Below, piece by piece: positions 23,105-34,230 of a stretch of DNA of 64,000 bases; the first letter of the stretch is position 1, and every line of letters begins with the position of its first letter. Position numbers and translations under genes: made by a program. Location: contig NW_020947390.1 in the NCBI RefSeq assembly GCF_900497805.2, forward strand, positions 1,436,756-1,500,755, in the 5' to 3' direction. The notes beneath the pieces were generated by a model. The model was given only the letters and a program-made list of their open reading frames with translations. It made no database searches and had not been told where the DNA came from. The stretch comes from Vombatus ursinus. Its lineage: Eukaryota > Chordata > Mammalia > Diprotodontia > Vombatidae.

Positions 23105-23395
23105 GACTAGAGGTAGTGTGAATAGTTGAAGGAGCACTGGATTTAGAATTGGGAAGACCTGGATTCGAATCCTGTCTCAAATACTTAGTACTTGCATTCC
23201 CCTAGATGAGATATTTAACTTTTCTGAGTCTGTTTTCTTATCTTATCTTATCTCATCTATAATAATTGCACCTTGCTCACAGGGTGGTTATGAGGGTCAA
23301 ATGAAATAAGGTATACAAAGCACTTTGCCAAATTTAAATTGACTACATGAAAACCAGATGTTATAATCATTATCATCATCATCATCATCATTATT
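23105..23395 (+). mobile_element. MIR-type SINE with ATC microsatellite tail
   Basis: Head 'gaagacctggattcgaatcc', core 'cacagggtggttatgagggt' and 'atacaaagcactttgccaaa', then an (ATC)n run at 23372-23390. Confidence 0.8.
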
Positions 23396-23396
23396 C

Positions 23397-25430
23397 TGGA
23401 CCAGGTGCACATTAGTCCCAAGTGCAGGGTCAGGATTGCTGAGATTGAGTCAGGCAGAATGCAAAAGCAAAAATTATTTTACTAGATAACTTTGTAATTG
23501 AAATATGCTGACACTTAACAGGTATATATAATGTGTTGCTGAGGAGAGCTCTCTAGGTCCCCTTGCTCCCCATGGGGACATGCCTAGGTTGGTAGCAATA
23601 GTAGGTCACCCAGGATTGAGGAGCCCATTGAGTCTAGAGAGCTATACTCCTTCTTGGAGCTGGCTTATAGGGGGTTCACCACATCACCAAAAGTAGGTTT
23701 TAACATATTCAGACAATCTGTGAAGCAGGTATGATCCTATCAACTAACTTAGAATTAGAGTGGACTACCTATGTCCTTTAGTCCTATGTCCTATGTCTTT
23801 AGATGTATCTAAAGAACAATATAGTATTATGATTATCCCTATGTATTTCTTTCATATCTCTGTTATAGAACCAAAACCAGGGGTATACAAACATCTTGAA
23901 TTTCTAACTGCACCAAGTAGTACCTTGGGGACCACTACATTTCTCCCTTTGGTCTTGATCTTGGTCTGGTGTGGCCCCACCCAGGCTGAATTATATTTTA
24001 TGCCTGTTTGTAAATGACCCAGATCCGGGTTCTTGGTGCTAATAGGTGAGATAACCAGTAGGAGCAGGACGTGAGGAATGCTTTTGGCAAAGCTAATAAA
24101 AGAAAAAAGGAAAACAATTATGGCCCAAACTATAACCATTCCCTAAAGTTTAAAAAAAAAAAATTGAAGGGGCAGCTAGGTGGTACAGTGGATAGAGCTC
24201 CAGCCTTGGAGTCAGGAGGACTTGAGTTCAAATCTGGCCTCAGACACTTGATACTTACTAGCTGTGTGACCCTAGGCAAGTCACTTAAACCCCATTGCCT
24301 CACAAAAAAAAAAATTGGGATGCCACTAGGGTCACAAATCGTTGGGAGGTCACCATGGATCAGGGAGTCAGTAGAAATTGTTAGCGTGAAGACAGGGGCT
24401 AGGAACAGAAGTCAGGCTAATAGAACCAGAAAGCTTTGGGGATCATCTCTGCTCTGAAACATCTGTAGATTATTTGGAAACAAGAACTAAGAATATAGAA
24501 TCCCCTTGTTTGTAATTTGCTGCTTGACCTGAGGGGATGAGGCCTGTCCTTTCATTTTGCCACCAATTCTATTTTTCCCCACTTGCCAGATTACCACCTC
24601 TCTTCAGTCACACATTCACCTTTCCTTCTAGATTGTTAGGTAAAATGGTCAGTAGGAATTGTCAGTAGAGGGAGGGAGAGAGGCTCCTGTACAAGTGATC
24701 TTGTACAACCTGAGTGAGGGAGATGCTAAGTGGGTACAGCACTACTCCACTGATTCTTCTGTGTAGCCCTTGGGTAAAAAGATTGGCATTGAGATACCTG
24801 AAGGAAGTCAGGGGCCATCACCATCCAAGCCAAAAACTGTGGTTCTACTCACTTAGGTAGGAGTAGATGAGCCCATGAATGAGAGGTGGTGGCCAGCTAG
24901 TGGGAAAAAATGGAATGGGTGGTGGAATGAAAGGAGACAACTCATCACTTCAGGTATATATGTATCAGTCTAGATACCTATTGGTAACATATATGGCCAG
25001 TGTACATACCTGGGTGAGGGGAGGAGGAAGCAATGCATATCTTCAACACAGCATGACTGCTGACATAATCCAATGGATCTCATTACTTACATTAGGCCAT
25101 GCTCCTTATAGGTTTCACATGACATGTGATCTTTGTCATGCTTACAGTCAAAGTATTTGGGCATAAAGGAGTCTCTAAGAGTAGTTGTTTTTCTCTTGTC
25201 CTCTGGTCACTGCTGGTTTCTGCAAGATATGGCTCCACTGGACAGGATATTATGGAGTTCTCCCTGCCTCCAGTGTCTACTTTCAGCTGAAATCATTCAG
25301 TTGTACATCTTCCTCATAAGTGGAAGAATAGTTTATACTTTCTTTATTCTAGCTTAAAGCTCAATGGTTTAAGCTACAGCTCTTTTAGAAATGCAAGATC
25401 CTCATAACCTTGTCCTCAAACAAGGGGGAA
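23397..25430. other. Unclassified block, possible old LTR-element remnant
   Basis: About 2 kb with a base composition and texture unlike the neighbouring unique intron. A minus-strand TATA-like motif lies near 23664 and there are GC-rich stretches such as 'tggtgtggccccacccaggc'. A young SINE interrupts it at 24167. No retroviral domain, paired LTR or target duplication can be shown, and it could be another repeat. Open frames here show no known family. Confidence 0.25.
24167..24303 (+). mobile_element. Young tRNA-derived SINE with A tail
   Basis: Nearly undamaged: 'ggcagctaggtggtacagtg', 'gagttcaaatctggcctcag' and 'gctgtgtgaccctaggcaag', ending in poly(A). A-rich flanks of (A)11-12 plus TTG on both sides (24152-24166 and 24304-24317) are consistent with a target duplication merged with the tail. 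There is no CORE or RTE tail. Confidence 0.9.
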
Positions 25431-25439
25431 AAGACCATA

Positions 25440-25740
25440 ACTGCTATGCCACACAATGAATAGACTGCAGGACCTGAAGTTAGGAAGACTTGAATTCAAA
25501 TCCAGCTTCAGACACTTACTAGCTGTGTGACCGTAGGCAAGTCACTTGACATCTGAGCATCAGTTTCTTTGCTAAAAAAGGGAGGTAATAATAGCAACTA
25601 CCTCCCAAGGTTGTTGCAAGGATAAAATGAGAAAATATTTGTACAGCACTTTGCAAACTTTAAAATATCATATTAATGCTAGTTTGTCATTATTATCATT
25701 ATTATTATCATCATTATCATCATTGTTGTTGTTATTATTT
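25440..25740 (+). mobile_element. MIR-type SINE plus ATT/ATC microsatellite
   Basis: 'gaagacttgaattcaaatcc', 'tagctgtgtgaccgtaggca' and 'cagcactttgcaaactttaa', followed by an imperfect (ATT/ATC)n run at about 25685-25740. Confidence 0.85.
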
Positions 25741-26868
25741 TCTTCCCCATAAAGATAATCTTTTAGTCTTTAGAGCATTGGCTGTGATGAGTTTGCTCTC
25801 TCCAAAAGAATCCTTAACCCCAGAGAACACACTCTTAGAACACAGAGCAGTCAGTCACCAAGAATTATTCTGAAGCTTTAGGTGTACTTTTAAAAAATTA
25901 ACTTCCTGCTCAAAGGGCAGCATCTCCATAAGCTGTTATGATTTGGGATCAGATAATTCTTATAACTCCTTGATCAGTATCCAGTTGGCAAGTTTCAGCC
26001 ATTCAGCACAGAGGCTGGCTTCCCATAAACTACAGTATGCCATTAAGGATTGAGTCTTTTTCTCAAACTCCAGTATTTTTTTGCTGTCCCATGAAACTGA
26101 ATAGGTGGGAGAAAGTCAAAAGCACAAAAATCTCTATGTAGAGCTATGTGGAGGCATGTCCCTTCTCTTCAGTCTTTAATTTAAGATTTCCGCCTTTATT
26201 ATGTATATGTAACCTGTCTAATCTTTTCCTGCTTTGGGCAACACTATCTCTATCTTTTATCTCTATCTTTTTGTTTTGTTTTGTTTTGTTTTTCTGTATA
26301 ACTGAATGGGAGACTAAGAAGAAAAGGAAAGGAGTAATTATAGTAATGTTAAACTAATTCACTTATTAGAGATTGGATTTATTTTTCTTTTCACCTAGAA
26401 GTTGGAGGAATATATAAGTGATATGTATTGTTTTACCTTGTGAATCAAGGTACCAGGACATGTTCAACCACCTGGTCTGATTTAGGACACCCTTTGTCTG
26501 CATTAGTGTACTCTCCAAAGAGGCAGCAGTAAACAATTTAATATTGATTCACAATCCAATTCCGTAGTCTTCAAGTAAAAAAAAATTGAAGCATAGATAG
26601 CTTAAAAAATAAAGTTCAATGAAAAGAAAAGACAATCTCAGTTTTGGTGTTTCACTTTGTTTCTCAATATGGTTGGGTGTCACTTAAGTTAAGTAATTGA
26701 ATACAAAAAAATCTATCCAAAAACATATGTTACTGCAATTAAAAAATGACTATAAAAAGATTTACCCAAAGATTGCTTTAAATAGGGTATATTTAATATA
26801 TGATATATATTGTATTGTATATTATAATTATATATATATAAAATAAATTTAAGTAGTGATAGTCGATT
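25740..26868. other. Intronic, no recognised element
   Basis: AT-rich, with a (GTTTT)n run near 26270-26291 and TA-rich sequence at 26790-26845. No gene. Confidence 0.5.
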
Positions 26869-26869
26869 C

Positions 26870-26990
26870 ATAGAATGTTAGAGCTAGTATAGACCTTATA
26901 AATAATCTTTCATTTTCTAGATAAAGAGACAGATTCAAAATTGATGTCTGAACCAAGGTATTGACTCCTCAGTTCTGTGATCTTTCCCCT
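26870..26990 (-). mobile_element. MIR-related SINE fragment
   Basis: 'ttcatagaatgttagagcta' and 'tctagataaagagacagatt', the reverse of a SINE tail and core. Confidence 0.5.
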
Positions 26991-27289
26991 AGACCAAGTT
27001 ATAGGACAAAGAAGCATACATCTAAAGTGTTCAAAAGGACCTCCAATAGACATTGACAGAAAATTTAGGTCAATTGAAAGTAGCATTCAGTACACACAAA
27101 TATTCATAGGAGCACATCTGTTATGTAAAAGTAAAGTAAGCCTATACCTCCAAATATTATGAAGGTAACAAAATACTTTGAATGAACTAGGAACTTAGAT
27201 TTAAGACTTAAAGGTAAAATTTAATAATTTGCTAAAAATCATCTTTGGAAGAAGTTGGAAATCAGTTCCCAGTAAAAAAATCTGAATAA

Positions 27290-27556
27290 ATACCTGAAGC
27301 TTTTCCTGATCCCCCAAGCTGGGTAGTACCCTCCCAAACTTCCTTGTATTTAACTACTTTATTTGTATTTTTATTTATTCTCTTTATATTTATCCTATGC
27401 ATGCATTCACATCACACGTCTCCTCCATTAGAATGTAAGTTCTTTTAAAGTAAAGATTATTTCACTCATTATATTTGTCTATTTATATCCTTATCGCTAA
27501 AAACATTGCCTTGCATGCAATAAGCATTTAATAAAAGTTTGTTGATTCATTGATTG
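27290..27556 (+). mobile_element. L2 LINE 3' end
   Basis: 'ctccattagaatgtaagttc', 'attgccttgcatgcaataag' and 'catttaataaaagtttgttg'. Confidence 0.75.
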
Positions 27557-27734
27557 AAGTAAGATCATTGTAACCAGCCTGTTAAATTGAAAGAAAGTGC
27601 CTTATGTAATGATAAGACTGGAGATACTACCATTAGACACTGGAGGGAGAGATGCAACTTGCAGGAATTTAGTAGGCCCCAGGCCAGATCAAACACTTTG
27701 TCCCAGTCTATGGTAGAGACATAGGCACTAGCCT

Positions 27735-27940
27735 GGCACAGTGGAGCAAGCACTAAATTTGTTAGCAATAGAGAAATGTGTTTATGAATAAGTCACTTAA
27801 CCTCCCAGAGACTGGATTGCCTCATCTATGAAATGAAAATGAAAATAATATTTGGACTGCCTATTTCACAGGGTCATTGTGATAAAGGTGCTTCAAAAAC
27901 CTTAAAGCACTATCATAAATTTGATTTATTATTAGCCAGA
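27735..27940 (+). mobile_element. MIR-type SINE
   Basis: 'ataagtcacttaacctccca', 'catctatgaaatgaaaatga' and 'cacagggtcattgtgataaa'. The head is decayed. Confidence 0.65.
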
Positions 27941-27974
27941 GTATGTGGATAGTGGTATACGGTATTTATTATCA

Positions 27975-28150
27975 CAGAGGGAATGTGGTGTAGTGGATAG
28001 AGTGCTAAAACCAGAGACAGGAAGACCTCGTTTCAAATCCCATTTCACTTACTAGCAAATAACTCTCTAGGCCTCATTTTCCTCATTTGCAAATTGAGAC
28101 AGTTGGACCCAATAGTCTCTAAAGTTCCTCGCAGCCACTATAACACACGC
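27975..28150 (+). mobile_element. MIR-related SINE
   Basis: 'gtggtgtagtggatagagtg', 'ggaagacctcgtttcaaatc', 'caatagtctctaaagttcct'. Confidence 0.7.
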
Positions 28151-28444
28151 TCTGGGGCTACTCTCCCAATCCCCACTGGTAGTGACAGACTCCCTAGATT
28201 GGTTGACTGTGATCCCAACCCTTATATTACAATACAAAAATAAAAATAGCAACCACATGTGGATCAATAGTTTCTGCATCAGTGTCTTGGGTCCCGGCAT
28301 GTCTACCTTCTAACCTGTAGTACTTCAAACAATGTTCTACCAGACAGAGAGCTGGCCTTCAGTAGTTAGGGTTCCTATGCCAATAGGATCAGTTGGAACT
28401 ACTTTCCCCTCCACACATATACCTTAATCCGTGTTTTTAAGGGA

Positions 28445-28800
28445 AAACAATGGCATTTACTATGTGCTAGTCACTATGCTAAACTCTGGGAATACAAATA
28501 CAAACAAAAAGAAAGGCAGTTCCTATTGTCAAGAAACTCACAGTTTAACAAGGAAAGAAAATACATAAAAAGAAACTCAAAAGTAGAGAAAGAGAAGATG
28601 GAGATATCCAGCACAGAGAAAGTCCAAAGAGTCAGGAGGGAGTATAGGAGGGAGAAAAATGAAGACAACGCTAGTCGGAGCATCCTTCTTAAAATGGAAG
28701 TCCTAAGGTCCTAAGAAGAATCAGTCAGTCAAAAGGAGAGGCCACAGGGCTAGGGGAGACTTTCAATGTTAGAAGTCTAGGATGAAGTGAAACTTGCAAG
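28445..28800 (-). mobile_element. L2 LINE 3' region, decayed
   Basis: 'catttactatgtgctagtca', 'ctaaactctgggaatacaaa' and 'ttgtcaagaaactcacagtt' are reverse L2. The part after 28570 is only weakly similar. Confidence 0.6.
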
Positions 28801-28829
28801 GTAAAGAGAAAGTTTCAACATATTTCTTT

Positions 28830-29175
28830 GTCTTCTCTCCTCTACCACTGGATAGCTTTTTGAACTGTAATTCCTCCTCTATAAAATGAAGGGATTGGCC
28901 TAGATCAGGGTGGAGAACCTGTGGACTCAAGGTCACCTGTGGTCCTCTAGGTCCTCAAGTGCAGCCCTTTGACTGAATCCAAACTTCACAGAACAAATCC
29001 CCTTAATAAAAGGATGTCTTTTTGAAAATGTGGACTCACTCAAAAGGCCACACACAAGGACTTAGAAGGCCACACCCAAGGACCTAGAAGGCCACATGTG
29101 GCCTTGAGGTTGCATGTTCCCTACCCCTGGCCTAGATGATTTCTAATGTCTCTTCTAGCCTTCACATTCTATGAA
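28830..29175 (+). mobile_element. MIR-related SINE tail split by a hAT MITE
   Basis: The SINE text 'ctctataaaatgaagggatt' up to 28905 resumes after the MITE at 29138 with 'gatttctaatgtctcttcta' and 'cattctatga'. Confidence 0.7.
28906..29129. mobile_element. Complete hAT-type MITE with perfect target duplication
   Basis: A 224-bp palindrome-like element. The left end is 'cagggtggagaacctgtgga' and the right end is '...ttccctacccctg'. The central text 'cttcacagaacaaatcccct' appears on the inner side, with an extra duplicated 'ggacctagaaggccacac' near the right end. It has an exact 8-bp target duplication gcctagat (28898-28905 and 29130-29137), the size made by hAT transposases. It carries no coding capacity. 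Confidence 0.88.
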
Positions 29176-29332
29176 AGATGTCCAAATAGATAGAGGGCTA
29201 CTTGGCTACTTTAGATGTTTAATTTATCATAAAGATATAAAAGGGAAAATTATTCTGTGGTTTCTCAAAAGTAGGAAAGATGATCAAGAGCATAATGACA
29301 GCATCCAGATGTGCCACTCAAGTTATCCTGAA

Positions 29333-29333
<1 letters not shown>

Positions 29334-29366
<33 letters not shown>
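29334..29366 (+). repeat. (TG)n microsatellite upstream of the Ig3 exon
   Basis: A pure run of 33 nt ending 236 nt before the exon. UG-rich RNA is bound by CELF and TDP-43 type factors, so an effect on splicing is possible but unproven. Confidence 0.95.
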
Positions 29367-29368
<2 letters not shown>

Positions 29369-29602
29369 CATAAATGAAGCATTTCCCAGAAACATGAAGG
29401 AAAAGGAGAATTCTCCCTTATACTATCACCCTGTATTAGACGTTCCAAATGGAAAGGAAAGTATATCAAGCAGCACATGGACCTTAATTGTGATTATGTT
29501 TTATTACTACTTAGCCTATTAAGTGCTTAAATTACCAGATAAGAGAATCTATGTTTCTAATAGTGGAAAGTGTGTTAACAGTATTCTCACTAACTGTTTC
29601 AG

Positions 29603-29784
29603 CCCTGTTCCAACAATCTCGTGGATGAAGGTTAATGGTTATATTCCAAGCAAAGCACGTCTGCGGAAATCTCAAGGAGTGCTGGAAATACCAAATGTAC
29701 AACTGGATGATGCAGGGATATATGAATGTAGAGCTGAAAATTCACGTGGAAGAAATTCTTTCCGTGGACAATTACAAGTCTATA
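29603..29784 (+). CDS. CNTN5: CNTN5 coding exon: second half of Ig domain 3
   Basis: Contactin 5 is a GPI-anchored neuronal cell-adhesion protein with six Ig and four fibronectin III domains. This exon of 182 nt encodes 60 whole residues plus split codons at both ends. It starts in [17 protein letters not shown] and ends in FRGQLQVY. The Ig-fold C-strand Trp is residue 7, the motif DAGIYEC gives the F-strand Cys at residue 42, and the conserved contactin string AENSRGR follows. From memory the peptide matches human CNTN5 at nearly every position, including [16 protein letters not shown], which the CNTN3, 4 and 6 paralogues lack. The acceptor is 'ctgtttcag' with a good branch motif 'cactaac' just upstream (29588-29594). 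The donor is 'gtaagt' (29785). The upstream intron is phase 2: the first base completes an Asn codon, giving N-P-V-P. The downstream intron is phase 1. The exon carrying the first half of Ig3 lies outside the window. The call is very secure. Confidence 0.97.
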
Positions 29785-29879
29785 GTAAGTATGGTCTGCA
29801 ATGATGCAGAGGCACGATTCCCCTCAACACACACCCCTTTTTATATCTCAGTTTAAATGCAGATAAAGATGATGTATTA

Positions 29880-29985
29880 TATGTTCCTTCAGGACAGATA
29901 CTGTCTTTTTTTTTGGTATCCTCAGTGCTTAACACAGTGCCTAGAACATAGAAGGTGCTTAATAAATATTTGATTGCTTTAGAAA
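29880..29985 (+). mobile_element. L2 LINE 3' end fragment
   Basis: 'tcaggacagatactgtcttt', 'agtgcttaacacagtgccta' and 'aaggtgcttaataaatattt', about 100 bp after the Ig3 exon donor. Confidence 0.8.
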
Positions 29986-30314
29986 ATTCATAGTTATTTG
30001 GTGCCAAGGACATAACTTGCCTTATATCAGTTTTCATTCTCAGGTACTCCATAAGTTAACTTTACATGGAATATTGCTCTAAAATTATGACAAATGTATA
30101 TGTCTTTATAAATCACAGCATTTTCCCTTAAAATAAAGGGAGATTTCTTTAGGGCCCTAAACTCTTTCCTAAATTTTGGTTGCATTTATTAACTCTTTTA
30201 GGCTTCTAGGTTAAAGGACTACAGTGTGATAAGTGATTATCTAGTAGACTGAAGCTAAAATAGTTACTGAAGGTATCAAATTTAAAATCCACCCTTGGAA
30301 AATCTGGCTTAAGA

Positions 30315-30525
30315 GGGAAAGGAGTGCCTACTATGTGCCAGGCACTGTACTAAGAACTTTACACGTATTATCTCATTTATTCTTCACAATAACCCTTTAT
30401 CCCTGTTTTAGAGAGTTTAAGTGACTTGCCCAGGGTCACACAGCTAATAAGTATCTGAGGCTGGATTTGAACTCAGATATTCCTCACTCCATGCCCAGTA
30501 ATCTTTCCACTATATTACTATCTCT
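30315..30525 (-). mobile_element. MIR
   Basis: A good reverse MIR: 'tgcctactatgtgccaggca', 'tatctcatttattcttcaca', 'gacttgcccagggtcacaca' and 'ctggatttgaactcag'. Confidence 0.88.
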
Positions 30526-30639
30526 AAAGAGAAACCATTTTTCTTTCTGTTTTTAGTCTGGCCTATTATTTCTTCAATGTGGGAAACTCCTACTATAGAA
30601 ACACTCCCCTAGAAATTGTCTCTCTCTTTATATATATAT

Positions 30640-31445
30640 ATATACACATTCCTATTAAACATATTTTCACATTAGTGATGTTGTAAGGAAGAATTAGAAC
30701 CAATAACAGGAACCACCAGAAAGAGGAAACAAAACAAAACAAAAGAAAAAAAGTAGCAAGTAATATGCTTCAATCTGCATTCAAACTCTATAGTTCTTTC
30801 TTTGGATGTGGATAGCATTTTCTATCATGAGGCCTTTGGAGATATCTTAGATCCTTGCATTGCTGAGAAGGGCTAAGTCTATCAATGTTAGTCCTCACAC
30901 AATGTTGCTGTTACTGTGTACAGTTTTCTCCTGGTTCTGCTCACTTCACTCAGCATCAGTCCATACTAGTCTTTCTAGGTTTTTCTGAAGTCTGCCTGCT
31001 CATCACTTCTTATAGCACAATAGTATTCCAATACATTCATATACCACAACTTGTTCAGCCATTGCCTAATTGATGGGCATCCCCTTAATTTCCAATTCTT
31101 TGCCATTACAAAAAGAACTGCTATAAATACTTATTTACATGTGGGTCCTTTTCCCATTTTTATGATCTCTTTGAGATTCAGGACTAGAAGTGCTATTGCT
31201 GGATCAAAGGGTATGCATATTTTTATAGCCCTTTGGGCATAGTTCCAAATTGCTCTGCAAAATGGTTGGATCATTTCACAACTCCACCAACAATGCATTA
31301 GTGTTCCAATTTTCCCACATCATCTCCAACATTTGTCATTTTCCTGTTTTGTCATGTTGGCCAATCTGATTGGTATGATGTGGTACCTCAGAGTTGTTTT
31401 GATTTGCATTTCTCTAATCAATAGTGATTTAGAGCATTTTTCATA
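30640..31445 (-). mobile_element. L1 LINE 3' end, antisense, 5'-truncated
   Basis: The reverse of the L1 ORF2 C-terminal region and 3' UTR: 'cttcactcagcatcagtcca', 'tatagcacaatagtattcca', 'ttgatgggcatccccttaat', 'attgctggatcaaagggtat' and 'atttctctaatcaatagtga'. On the minus strand the codons still spell L1 reverse-transcriptase C-terminal text in pieces. About 800 bp remain of a 6-7 kb element. Confidence 0.9.
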
Positions 31446-31557
31446 TAAATGTAATATAAAATGTAACTTATAAAACATAACATGTATATAAATCATATAT
31501 GTATATAAATCATATAAAATATGACATAGTCTTAAGAGAGTTGTCTGGAACAATAAA

Positions 31558-31660
31558 AGATTAAATCATTTATTCATAGTCATGTAGCTAATTGTCAGAG
31601 GTAGGCTTTGAACCCAGGCTTTCCTGAATCCAGGACAGACCCTCTATCTACTACATTGTA
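31558..31660 (-). mobile_element. MIR-type SINE fragment
   Basis: 'ggctttgaacccaggctttc' and 'ccaggacagaccctctatct'. Confidence 0.65.
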
Positions 31661-31707
31661 CTGTATACTGTAACACCACAAACCACAGCACTGAAAACCA
31701 AAATACT

Positions 31708-31928
31708 GAGTGTGGTATAGTAGAGAGGGAGGCATTTCTGAAGCTAGGAAGACCTGGGTTCAAGTCCTGCCTCTAATACATGCTAACCATGTGACCTTGG
31801 GCAAATCACTTAAACTTTCAGTACTCTATGCAAGTTTCTAAGACTATAATTTGCTGAGAAAGTTCTAGCTAGCATTAGAAGAAGATTCCACACCTGGGAG
31901 TTCCCTACATCAATAAAGTTATAGGTCT
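31708..31928 (+). mobile_element. tRNA-derived SINE, 'ctaagactataa' variant
   Basis: 'ggaagacctgggttcaagtc', 'gtgaccttgggcaaatcact', 'aagtttctaagactataatt' and 'gggagttccctacatcaata'. Same subfamily as 3783-4005. Confidence 0.8.
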
Positions 31929-32094
31929 ATACCAACAAATCTTTTTATTCCATTTGTCACATCAATTTTTTGCAATGTTTGTTACTCACTGGGGATGGGG
32001 AATGAAGGTAGGAGCAGGTCCAGAATACCAGCTCCAATGCTTACTACCCAGATGACTTCAGTCAAATGACTCAGCCTCTGCAGCCTTCAGATTC

Positions 32095-32300
32095 CAATCC
32101 AATAAACATTTCTTAAGTGCCTACTACATGCCACACACTGTGCTAAGTACTGGGAATATAGTTAATAAAAAGAAAAACAGTCCCTGCCCTCAAGGAGCTC
32201 ACAATCTAATGTAGGAAGACAATACACAAAAGAAGGCAGAAAGGGTTTGATGAGACCAGGGGTACTCAGCATGGGAATATATTGTTCTATGGAGTTGAAA
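32095..32300 (-). mobile_element. L2 LINE 3' end
   Basis: 'aagtgcctactacatgccac', 'gtgctaagtactgggaatat' and 'ccctgccctcaaggagctca'. The sequence to about 32630 after it is not recognisable. Confidence 0.8.
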
Positions 32301-32639
32301 CCAGGCACAGCAGCAGATGCACAGTGGAGTGAGCCAAAAATTCTAGTTTCTGCCTTCTATAAAGAAAGACATTGGGAGGCATTTGGTACTCCACCCTCCA
32401 GCCCTTCAATCAGAAGGGAAGGAGGCTGAGGGAGGTAGTTCAGGTCAAGACTTGAGTTAGCATCACGGTGATGAAATTAGCTGTGATGAGCTAAAGTGGG
32501 GATAATAATGCTTACATTATGTACATCACACAATTAGGAGGTTTTTAGAAGCCTTGGTGTGCTTAGGAAATTGGAATTGTTATTATTAGCGATACTCAAA
32601 AAATCTGAAGGATGCCTAAAAAATAATCCAGTCAAGTCA

Positions 32640-33590
32640 ATGAGCATTTATTAAATGCCTGCTAAGTGCCAGTCATGGTGCTGAGCTGGGGGTAGAGGGA
32701 ATACTAACATAGGCAACAACAGGCCCAGATCTGGAGGGGCTCATGGTCTCACAGACTAATTGAGAGACAGCATGCAAACAATTATGTAGAAACAAGATAC
32801 ATACAGAATAATTAGAGAAAATCAGAGGGAAGGCACTGACATTAAAGGAGATCAGGAAAGGTTTCTTGTAGGACAGCAGTGGCAAACTCAAATAGAAAGG
32901 GGGGCAATTAATCTGTACATAAGGATCCCTGTAGGCCATATATTAATTTATTTTATTGAATGAGATAGAGGGTATGACATGACCAGACTTGACTTAGAAA
33001 TATAAGTCTGACAGCTGAGTGGAGGATAGAATGCAGAGGGGAGAAACTTGAGGCAGTGAGGCCAACAAGCAGGCTATTGTAATTATCCAGGTGTGAGATA
33101 ATGAGGAGATGGCCCAGAGTAATGGTGGTGTCAAAGACAATAAGGAGTATATTTAGAGAGATTCCAAGGGTAAAATCAGTAGGACTTCAAAATAGGTTAG
33201 ACAAGATTGGAGGTGAAGACAGTGAGGAGTCATGGTTATCAGCGTAGGTGATTTGGACGATGGTGGTACCCTTAACTAATAGAAAAGTTAGAAAGGGGGA
33301 GGGTTTGGGAAAAACAATTATGAGTTCAGCTTTTGACATGATGAGTTTAAGGTGTCTATGAGACATCAAGTTTGAGATGTCCAAAAGACTGTTGGAGATA
33401 TGTGGGGAGGTCAGGAGACAGGGTATGTAGATCTAAGAAATATTGCCATAGAGATGATAGTTGAATAAATTGGTTATAAGGTCTGATGAGCTAGCCAAGT
33501 GAAATAGTATAGAAGGGAAAGAGCAGAGGGATCATGACAATATCTTGAGAAATACCCTGAGTTAGTGGTATTGACTTGGATGTTAAGTTC
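32640..33590 (-). mobile_element. L2 LINE, about 0.95 kb, with a hAT fragment inside
   Basis: Reverse L2: 'agcatttattaaatgcctgc', 'gagggaaggcactgacatta', 'cttgaggcagtgaggccaac', 'ggctattgtaattatccagg', 'tggtggtgtcaaagacaata' and 'ctttgacatgatgagtttaa'-like text. At 32873-32960 it is broken by 'cagtggcaaactcaaataga' and 'aaggatccctgtaggccata', part of another hAT-type element of mammals. All reading frames are dead. Confidence 0.8.
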
Positions 33591-33601
33591 AGCAAAGGAG
33601 A

Positions 33602-33867
33602 CTCAGTTCAGTTGTTGTTCAATCATTTTTCAGTCATGACTGACTCTCTGTGACCCCCATTTGAGGTTTTCTTAGCTAAGATATTACAGTGGTTTTCCCT
33701 TTCCTTCTCCAGTTCATTTTATAGATGAGGAAACTGGGGCAAAGAAGGTTAAGTGACTTGCCCAGGGTCACACAGCTAGTAAATGTATAAGGGCAGATTT
33801 GACTCATAAAGAGGAGTCTTTCTGACTATAGGTTCTGCACTCTTTTCACTGTGCCACCTAGCTGCCC
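33602..33867 (-). mobile_element. Composite SINE (tRNA head, RTE/BovB-like tail)
   Basis: 'gttgttgttcaatcattttt', 'actgactctctgtgaccccc', 'cccttt ccttctcc'-type tail, 'cttgcccagggtcacacagc' and 'gccacctagctgccc'. It has an 11-bp target duplication, agcaaaggaga (33591-33601) and agtaaaggaga (33868-33878), inside the L2 region. Confidence 0.9.
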
Positions 33868-34079
33868 AGTAAAGGAGAATAGGTGTTGAGAAATAAGTAA
33901 GTCAAGAAACTAGGAGGTTAACATGTTTGAGAGAATGTCAACATGTGTGTTAATTTGTCTAGCATAAAGGCAAGATTTAGGAAGGTGAAAAAAAGGAGGA
34001 ACTAAGCACTGAATTTGTTGAGGAAAGAAGGAAAATGTCCTGGAAGTCTGTAAATAACAGCTACCAGAATTCTGATTTT

Positions 34080-34230
34080 TCCAATCCATTCATCCTACAG
34101 ATCAGGAAACACAAGTCCATAGAAATTAAGAAACTTGTGCAAAGTCATACAAGTAGTAAGTGGTAGGTCCAGGAGTCAAATCTAAGTCTTCTGACTCCAA
34201 ATCCATTACTCTTTCCACTGTACCACATCA
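34080..34230 (-). mobile_element. MIR-type SINE
   Basis: 'tacagatcaggaaacacaag', 'aaacttgtgcaaagtcatac' and 'attactctttccactgtacc'. Confidence 0.7.

Larger units (their letters stand above)
1..29602 (+). other. CNTN5: CNTN5 intron (5' part outside the window)
   Basis: The stretch upstream of the Ig3 exon has no exon that I can recognise. The preceding CNTN5 coding segment (around GEYEPKIEV to ECFALGN) is not seen in any frame. The intron is AT-rich and filled with L2, MIR, L1, SINE, hAT and LTR copies, listed separately. Confidence 0.85.

Noticed and set aside
24167-24303. A tRNA gene, because of A-box and B-box-like text
   Set aside because: The text belongs to the head of a SINE with a poly(A) tail; no cloverleaf with a proper acceptor stem is present.
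24071-24457. 128-residue open frame as a protein gene
   Set aside because: Its centre is the translated young SINE and the flanks have no known domain.
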